DNA of 11,866 nt, taken from JAKACA01 sp050010115 (lineage in GTDB: Bacteria; Actinomycetota; Acidimicrobiia; Acidimicrobiales; Bog-793). Position 1 is the first letter of the stretch; each line of letters starts with the position of its first letter. Of the stretch, positions 7,705 through 11,866 are shown one piece after another. The stretch covers positions 1-11,866 of the forward strand of contig JBEKLQ010000123.1 of assembly GCA_050010115.1 (NCBI GenBank), read 5' to 3'. A program made the position numbers and the translations under genes. The notes below the pieces were generated by a model. The model was not told the DNA's origin and made no database searches. It saw nothing but the letters and a program-made list of their open reading frames with translations.

Positions 7705-8756
7705 CAGCTCGCACTCCCGATCTCGATGACGACCTTCACGTCGTCGGGCTGGCGGTTGAGGGCGCGCGCGAAGTCCTCGATCGGAACCCGGCGGGTGATC
7801 AGCTTGTCCAGCCACGACCTGTCCGCTTTGGCGAGACCGTCGGCGGCGGCTTCGTAGTGCCGGCGGTTGGCGTTGACGGAGCCGACGATGCACTCGTTCT
7901 GCAGGACCATCTCCCGGTTGGTCATCCCGGCGTCGATCTGCAGGTTGCGGCCGTTGGGCGACACGCCCGTCAGGCAGACGACCCCGCCGGAGGCCACGTG
8001 GTCGATGGCGTCGAAGACCAATGAGCCGACGCCCGTGCACTCGATGATGACGTCGGGCGACTCGCAGGCGTCCTCCACTTTGCCCGTGTGGTACTTGGCG
8101 CCGAGGGCCTCGACGAGGTCCGGTTTGAGGCCGGAGGCGACCTGGTCGATCACGTGGACCTCCATGCCGCGCTGCACGCCGAGCATCGCCGCCAGCAGGC
8201 CGATCGGCCCGGCCCCCGTGACGACCGCCCGCCCGGGCTGCCACGTGGCCCGGTTGCCGGCCCTTACGGCTTGCTCCCATGCCTTGGCCACGACGCTCGT
8301 CGGTTCGAGCAGCACGCCGAGAAAGCCCAGCGCCGAGTCCACCTTCACGACGGCATCGGCGGCGGCGCGGTACCGCTCGCGCATGAAACCGTCCAGCGAC
8401 TTGATGCCGTGCTCGGTGTACTGCCCGTTGCGGCAGAAGTCCCACTCACCCGCCGCGCAGCTGTAGCACGGCACCGGGTCCGGCCGGCGCACGATGCCGA
8501 CGACGTAGTCACCCCGGCTCAGCCCCGAGTCCGCCGGCGCTTCGGCCACCCGGCCGATCGACTCGTGACCGAGCACGAGGCGCTCGTGGCCGGGGGGTGC
8601 CCAGCCGTACGCTCCACTGGCGATCTCGAGGTCGGTGCCACAGATGCCGACTGCGATCGTGTCGATGAGCACCGGCCCGTCGCTCTCGGGAGGGTCGGCG
8701 AAGTCGTCGAGCTGAGCGCTCCCCGACCTGCCGGGGAGGACGGTGATCGCCTTCAA
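7704..8756 (-). CDS. Zinc-dependent glucose 1-dehydrogenase-type medium-chain dehydrogenase
   Basis: A 350-residue MDR-family enzyme. The catalytic zinc site shows Cys39 in GICGTD, His64-Glu65 in GHES and Glu151 in LLEPTS. The lobe CYSCAAGEWDFCRNGQYTE followed by HGIKSLDGF is the signature of the glucose dehydrogenase subgroup (C-x2-C-x7-C, then Y-x-E-x-G-I-K). Structural-lobe cysteines are Cys97, Cys100 and Cys108; the first Cys of the archaeal four-Cys site is Pro94 here. The Rossmann motif is GAGPIG (181-186), and Asp204 at the end of the next strand suggests NAD+ rather than NADP+. The expected reaction is D-glucose (or a similar aldose) to glucono-1,5-lactone. The start is TTG 8756, unusual but backed by AAGGAG 6 nt upstream. 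It is 101 bp behind the GH15 gene, and the glycosyltransferase start overlaps its stop. Confidence 0.88.
   Translation of the reverse strand: MKAITVLPGRSGSAQLDDFADPPESDGPVLIDTIAVGICGTDLEIASGAYGWAPPGHERLVLGHESIGRVAEAPADSGLSRGDYVVGIVRRPDPVPCYSCAAGEWDFCRNGQYTEHGIKSLDGFMRERYRAAADAVVKVDSALGFLGVLLEPTSVVAKAWEQAVRAGNRATWQPGRAVVTGAGPIGLLAAMLGVQRGMEVHVIDQVASGLKPDLVEALGAKYHTGKVEDACESPDVIIECTGVGSLVFDAIDHVASGGVVCLTGVSPNGRNLQIDAGMTNREMVLQNECIVGSVNANRRHYEAAADGLAKADRSWLDKLITRRVPIEDFARALNRQPDDVKVVIEIGSAS
7714..7718 (-). promoter_or_regulatory. Ribosome binding site of the glycosyltransferase gene
   Basis: GGGAG on the minus strand, 9 nt before ATG 7704 and within the final dehydrogenase codons. It selects this start over the longer open frame. 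Confidence 0.5.
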
Positions 8757-8762
8757 CAGTGT

Positions 8763-8768
8763 CTCCTT
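8763..8768 (-). promoter_or_regulatory. Ribosome binding site that fixes the TTG start of the dehydrogenase
   Basis: AAGGAG on the minus strand lies 6 nt before TTG 8756. It is one of the best Shine-Dalgarno sequences in the window and the main reason to accept a TTG start. The encoded N-terminus (MKAITVLPG) is also typical of the family. Confidence 0.7.
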
Positions 8769-8857
8769 GCTACCTGGATGAGGTGGGGCGGACGGGATTT
8801 CGGGCCCGATGCCGAGTGATCCATGATGACCGACAACCTGAGTGGCCGAGCGCCGGG

Positions 8858-10774
8858 CTAGCGGGTGATGCCAATGCGCTGGCGGAGGTGGGGGTGGCGG
8901 CGCTTGATATTGCGCGGTTCTACCGTCACACCCTTGATCCGCTCCTCATGCGTCATACCGCTACCCATCGCCGCATGTGAGAGCCCGACGGCGGTGTTCA
9001 CGAGCGAGACGTGCGAGAACGCTTGCGGGAAGTTACCCACCTGCCGCTTCGCGATCGGATCGTACTCCTCGGAGAGCAAGCCGAGGTCATTGCGCAGGGA
9101 GATCAGGCGCTCGAACAGCTCGACCGCCTCGTCGTGGCGGCCGATCAGGTGCAGGTCGTCGGCCATCCAGAATGAGCAGGCGAGGAACGCCCCCTCCCGC
9201 CCCGTGAGGCCGTCGACCGCCTCGGAGCGCTGCGAGTCGTACCGCATCACGAAACCATCCTGGGTGAGCTCACGCTGGATCGTGTCCACCGTCCCGACGA
9301 CGCGCTCGTCGGTCGCCGGCAAGAAACCCACCAACGGGATCATCAACACACTCGCGTCCAGTTCCTTCGAACCGTAGTACTGGGTGAAGGCCTTGCGCTC
9401 CGGGTCGTAGCCCTTCTCGCACACCTCTGCGTGGATCTCCTCTCGCAGCGCTCGCCAGCGGTTCAGAGGCCCCACGAGGTCGTACTGCTCGATGTCGCGG
9501 ACTGCGCTGTCGACGGCGTTCCACGCCATCACCTTCGAGTGCGTGAAGTGCCGCCTCGGGCCGCGGACCTCCCAGATGCCGTCGTCGGGCTCCTTCCAGC
9601 CGGTCTCGAGGAAATCCATGATGGCGCACTCGAGATCCCAGGCCGGCTGGCTCGAGGTAACCCCGAGGCGACGCGCCTCGTGCAGGGCACCGAGCACCTC
9701 CCCGTAGACGTCCAGCTGGTACTGGCCGGAGGCGGCGTTGCCGACACGCACCGGCGCGGAGCCTTCGTATCCGGGGAGCCAGTCGATCTCGCGCTCGAGG
9801 AGGTTTCTCTCGCCGGAGGGGCCGTACATGATCTGGAGCTTGGAAGGCTCGCCTGCCACGGCCCGCAACAGCCAGTCACGCCATGCCGCCGCTTCCTGCT
9901 GGTAGCCGGCCGCCATGAGCGAGGAGAGGGTGAGCGTGGCATCGCGCAGCCACGAGTAGCGGTAGTCCCAGTTGCGACTGCCGCCGAGGGTCTCCGGCAA
10001 CGACGTCGTCGGCGCAGCGATGATGCCTCCCGTCGGCCCGAACGTGAGGGCCTTCAAGGTGAGCAGGGAACGGACGACCGGCTCCTGCCACTCGCCGAGG
10101 TCGAGGAAGTCCATCTCGGCCCATGCCTGCCAGAACTGGGTGGTGGAATGAACGGCGTAGGCGGCGTCGACCGGTCGCGGCGGGTCCTCCGTCGAACGGA
10201 AGTAGTTGAGGACGAAGGGGACGGTCTGGCCCTCCCGGAGGAGGAACTCGGCCACGGTGGTCATGCCCTCACCATGGCCATGCACCGGCGTCCAGAGCGC
10301 CAGTGCGTCCGGCCCTGCAATGGCGAGCAGAGAGCCGTCGATACGGCGCACCCAGGGGACCGCCGACCCATACTCGAAGCGGATCGCCAGATCCATCCGC
10401 ATCTCCACAGCGCCCCTCGTGCACTCGACGAGGCGGACGATCTGGGGAGATTCGTCTCGGACCGGCATGCAGTCGGTCAGACGGACCGTCCCGTCCCGCA
10501 GCTCCCACTCGGTCTCGAGCACGAGCGAGTTACCAACGTAGCGGCGCCTCGTGGAGAGCAACGGGCTACCGTGACCGGGCCGGGGACTCGCCTTCGGGGC
10601 GATGCGCCAGAAGCCGTGGTCCTCGGTGCCGAGCAGCCGGGCGAAGCAGGCCGCCGAGTCGAAGTGAGGCAGGCAGCACCAGTCGATGGAACCGTCCCTC
10701 CCGACGAGTGCAACCGTCTGGGTGTCGCCGATGATCCCGTAGTCCTCGATGCGCAGAGCCACGGCCGACATCAT
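8858..10774 (-). CDS. Glycoside hydrolase family 15 (glucoamylase / mycobacterial-type trehalase)
   Basis: A 638-residue cytoplasmic enzyme without a signal peptide. The N-terminal beta-sandwich begins with IEDYGIIGDTQTVALVGRDGSIDW (split here: IEDYGIIGD 9-17, GRDGSIDW 25-32). The (alpha/alpha)6 barrel carries RNWDYRYSWLRDA (267-279), WLPGYEGSAPVRVGNAA (332-348), the likely general acid Glu402 in DGIWEVRG and the likely general base among Glu569/Glu570 in GLLSEEYDP, followed by NFPQAFSH (581-588). These inverting enzymes release beta-glucose from the non-reducing end of alpha-glucans; several mycobacterial relatives act on trehalose, so either substrate is possible. The length is normal for the family. 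The start is ATG 10774, with a second ATG next to it and no strong ribosome site. The glucose-dehydrogenase gene follows after 101 bp, suggesting linked glucose release and oxidation. Confidence 0.94.
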   Translation of the reverse strand: MMSAVALRIEDYGIIGDTQTVALVGRDGSIDWCCLPHFDSAACFARLLGTEDHGFWRIAPKASPRPGHGSPLLSTRRRYVGNSLVLETEWELRDGTVRLTDCMPVRDESPQIVRLVECTRGAVEMRMDLAIRFEYGSAVPWVRRIDGSLLAIAGPDALALWTPVHGHGEGMTTVAEFLLREGQTVPFVLNYFRSTEDPPRPVDAAYAVHSTTQFWQAWAEMDFLDLGEWQEPVVRSLLTLKALTFGPTGGIIAAPTTSLPETLGGSRNWDYRYSWLRDATLTLSSLMAAGYQQEAAAWRDWLLRAVAGEPSKLQIMYGPSGERNLLEREIDWLPGYEGSAPVRVGNAASGQYQLDVYGEVLGALHEARRLGVTSSQPAWDLECAIMDFLETGWKEPDDGIWEVRGPRRHFTHSKVMAWNAVDSAVRDIEQYDLVGPLNRWRALREEIHAEVCEKGYDPERKAFTQYYGSKELDASVLMIPLVGFLPATDERVVGTVDTIQRELTQDGFVMRYDSQRSEAVDGLTGREGAFLACSFWMADDLHLIGRHDEAVELFERLISLRNDLGLLSEEYDPIAKRQVGNFPQAFSHVSLVNTAVGLSHAAMGSGMTHEERIKGVTVEPRNIKRRHPHLRQRIGITR

Positions 10775-10811
10775 GGCTGACCCGGTGGCACCTTGCAGTG
10801 CGAGTGGCGAC

Positions 10812-10847
10812 TGGCGCCTGGCGCCTGGCGCCTTGGCGCCTGGCGGC
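10812..10847. repeat. Short tandem repeat of TGGCGCC in the GH15 leader
   Basis: TGGCGCC occurs at 10812-10818, 10819-10825, 10826-10832 and, after one extra T, 10834-10840; a decayed fifth copy (TGGCGGC) is at 10841-10847. Each exact unit holds the palindrome GGCGCC. The tract lies 38-73 nt upstream of the GH15 start, in its untranslated leader or promoter region. Confidence 0.85.
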
Positions 10848-10874
10848 GGGCTCCGGGCGCGCGCGGGGCGGAGT

Positions 10875-10906
10875 GGCGGCCGGCCTCAGCGGCGGCCGGC
10901 CTCAGC
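10875..10906. repeat. Perfect 16-bp tandem duplication at the end of the MarP-like gene
   Basis: GGCGGCCGGCCTCAGC occurs at 10875-10890 and again, without a gap, at 10891-10906. Each copy includes the palindrome GGCCGGCC. The right-hand copy contains the stop codon of the protease gene (10904-10902), so the other copy is purely downstream. The identity of the copies implies a recent duplication or selection for a paired site. Confidence 0.9.
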
Positions 10907-11866
10907 CGCCGATACAGGCGCCCGTGCTGACGGATGCGCCGACGGGCCGAGCCTCCGCCTCGTGCACCCGCTGCAGCACCCCCGGCGACGCCAGCGCAAA
11001 ACCGATGTTCGAGTTGTTCGAATCCCTCGAGAACACGACACCGATCACGAGTCCATGCGGCTCGACCAGAGGGCCTCCGGAGTTACCAGGGCGGACCAGC
11101 GCGTCCAGCTCGTAGATCTCCCGTTGGACGTTGGCAGTGCCGTAGATGTTGGGCGACTCAGGGTCGAAGCGCATCGTCACGCCGGCGGGCTGAGCGTCGA
11201 ACGGACCGCCACCGGGGTAGCCGAGCACGGCCGCTTCCGTCCCTCGGCCGACGTAGCCCCCGTCGAGCTTGAGCGGCGGCACCGTGAGATCCGGGACCCT
11301 CAGCACGGCGAGGTCGTAGTTGGGGTCGAACAAGACGGCGGTCGCCCGTTCTGACTGCACGTCGTCATACTCGGTGATCGTGCGCGCACCAGCCACGACG
11401 TGGGCGTTCGTCACCACTAAGCCTGGAGCGACGACGAAGCCGGACCCTTCGACGATGACGTTGCCACATCCCACGGACTGGATCTGCACCGTCGAGCGCC
11501 CAGCCGCGTCCACGGCTAGGCGGACCAGCGGGGACCCAGGCATGGCTACCGGACCCGCCTGCTGGAGGATCCCGAGATACGGCAGCGGGAATCCGTCCTG
11601 ACCGAGAAGCCGCTCGACGGTGGCCAGCTCGTTCGGCAACGGAGGCATCACTCGGGTCACGACACGCACGACAGACGAGTCCTGGATCTGACTGGAAATG
11701 AGCCTCACCTGGCTGTTCGCCAGAACGGAGGCCAGCAGCCACACCATGACGAGCGTGCCGGCCATCGCGATCAATGCACCGCTCCCCGAGTCGACAGCCG
11801 CAAAACGGTTGCCACGGAGCCGCTTCCACACCTTCGCACCCACCTGGCGCCCGAGGCCCCAGGTGA
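10902..11866 (-). CDS. marP: MarP-like membrane serine protease (CvpA plus trypsin-like domain), 5' end beyond the window
   Basis: The frame is open to the window edge, with codons before GTG 11843 (TWGLGRQ) that read as part of the membrane domain, so the true start lies outside. Numbering from GTG 11843: one membrane helix (about 24-42), the last of the CvpA-like segment, then a periplasmic linker and a chymotrypsin-fold domain. His148 (TNAHVV), Asp177 (NYDLAVL) and Ser255 (PGNSGGP) form the catalytic triad. Cys126 and Cys310, near the domain's two ends, match the conserved disulfide pair of mycobacterial MarP, and LGYPGGGPF (207-215) and VYxI/IYELDA-type strands also match. In mycobacteria MarP supports survival in acid and oxidative stress by processing a cell-wall hydrolase. 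It sits directly upstream of the GH15 gene (127 bp gap) with no evident functional link. Confidence 0.92.
   Translation of the reverse strand, partial: TWGLGRQVGAKVWKRLRGNRFAAVDSGSGALIAMAGTLVMVWLLASVLANSQVRLISSQIQDSSVVRVVTRVMPPLPNELATVERLLGQDGFPLPYLGILQQAGPVAMPGSPLVRLAVDAAGRSTVQIQSVGCGNVIVEGSGFVVAPGLVVTNAHVVAGARTITEYDDVQSERATAVLFDPNYDLAVLRVPDLTVPPLKLDGGYVGRGTEAAVLGYPGGGPFDAQPAGVTMRFDPESPNIYGTANVQREIYELDALVRPGNSGGPLVEPHGLVIGVVFSRDSNNSNIGFALASPGVLQRVHEAEARPVGASVSTGACIGG

Noticed and set aside
7705..8445. N-terminal extension of the glycosyltransferase frame
   Set aside because: It is a shadow of the dehydrogenase gene; the GT2 domain and a ribosome site place the start at 7704.
9431..10780. 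449-residue plus-strand open frame opposite the GH15 gene
   Set aside because: Its composition is typical of an antisense shadow and it runs opposite a GH15 gene with all catalytic motifs intact.

Overview
The window is high-GC DNA with dense coding, tight gene spacing, GTG and TTG starts, and proteins rich in Ala, Arg and Val. It carries a MarP-type membrane serine protease, a mycobacterial-type GH15 trehalase/glucoamylase homologue and a DrrA/DrrB-like ABC exporter. Together these point to an actinomycete chromosome. A deep-branching class such as Acidimicrobiia is possible, but the sequence alone does not settle the class. I see no RNA gene, IS element, CRISPR array, phage gene or attachment site, and no gene-free stretch longer than about 130 bases.

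Layout from left to right. (1) Positions 1-113, minus strand: the first 37 codons of an exported protein, cut by the window edge. (2) 212-2553, minus strand: a three-gene run transcribed as an ICL/PEP-mutase-family enzyme, then a class II histone-deacetylase-like amidohydrolase, then a single-domain universal stress protein. The last two share an ATGA overlap. (3) 2552-3841, plus strand: the only plus-strand gene, an MFS transporter. Its annotated start overlaps the divergent ICL/PEPM start, and its 3' end overlaps the convergent ABC permease gene by 33 bp. (4) 3809-5778, minus strand: an ABC exporter of two genes, ATPase then permease, joined by TGATG. (5) 5884-8756, minus strand: a glucose-1-dehydrogenase-type enzyme, a family 2 glycosyltransferase joined to it by TGATG, and an MBL-fold hydrolase 6 bp further on that ends in an unusual (His-Pro)7-His tail. 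(6) 8858-10774, minus strand: a 638-residue GH15 enzyme, 101 bp upstream of the dehydrogenase. (7) 10902-11866, minus strand: most of a MarP-like protease, truncated at its N-terminus by the window edge.

How the genes may work together. GH15 would release glucose from trehalose or an alpha-glucan. The dehydrogenase would oxidise glucose to gluconolactone, and the coupled MBL enzyme could be a lactonase for that product (inference). The ABC pair forms one exporter. The deacylase and stress protein are translationally coupled, and both lack lysine completely over 492 residues. That excludes the obvious idea that one deacetylates the other.

I found no clear undescribed defence or mobile system. 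The points most worth a second look are the lysine-free deacylase/stress-protein pair, the His-Pro tail, the possible trehalose-glucose-gluconolactone cassette, and two compact repeat tracts in the leader of the GH15 gene.
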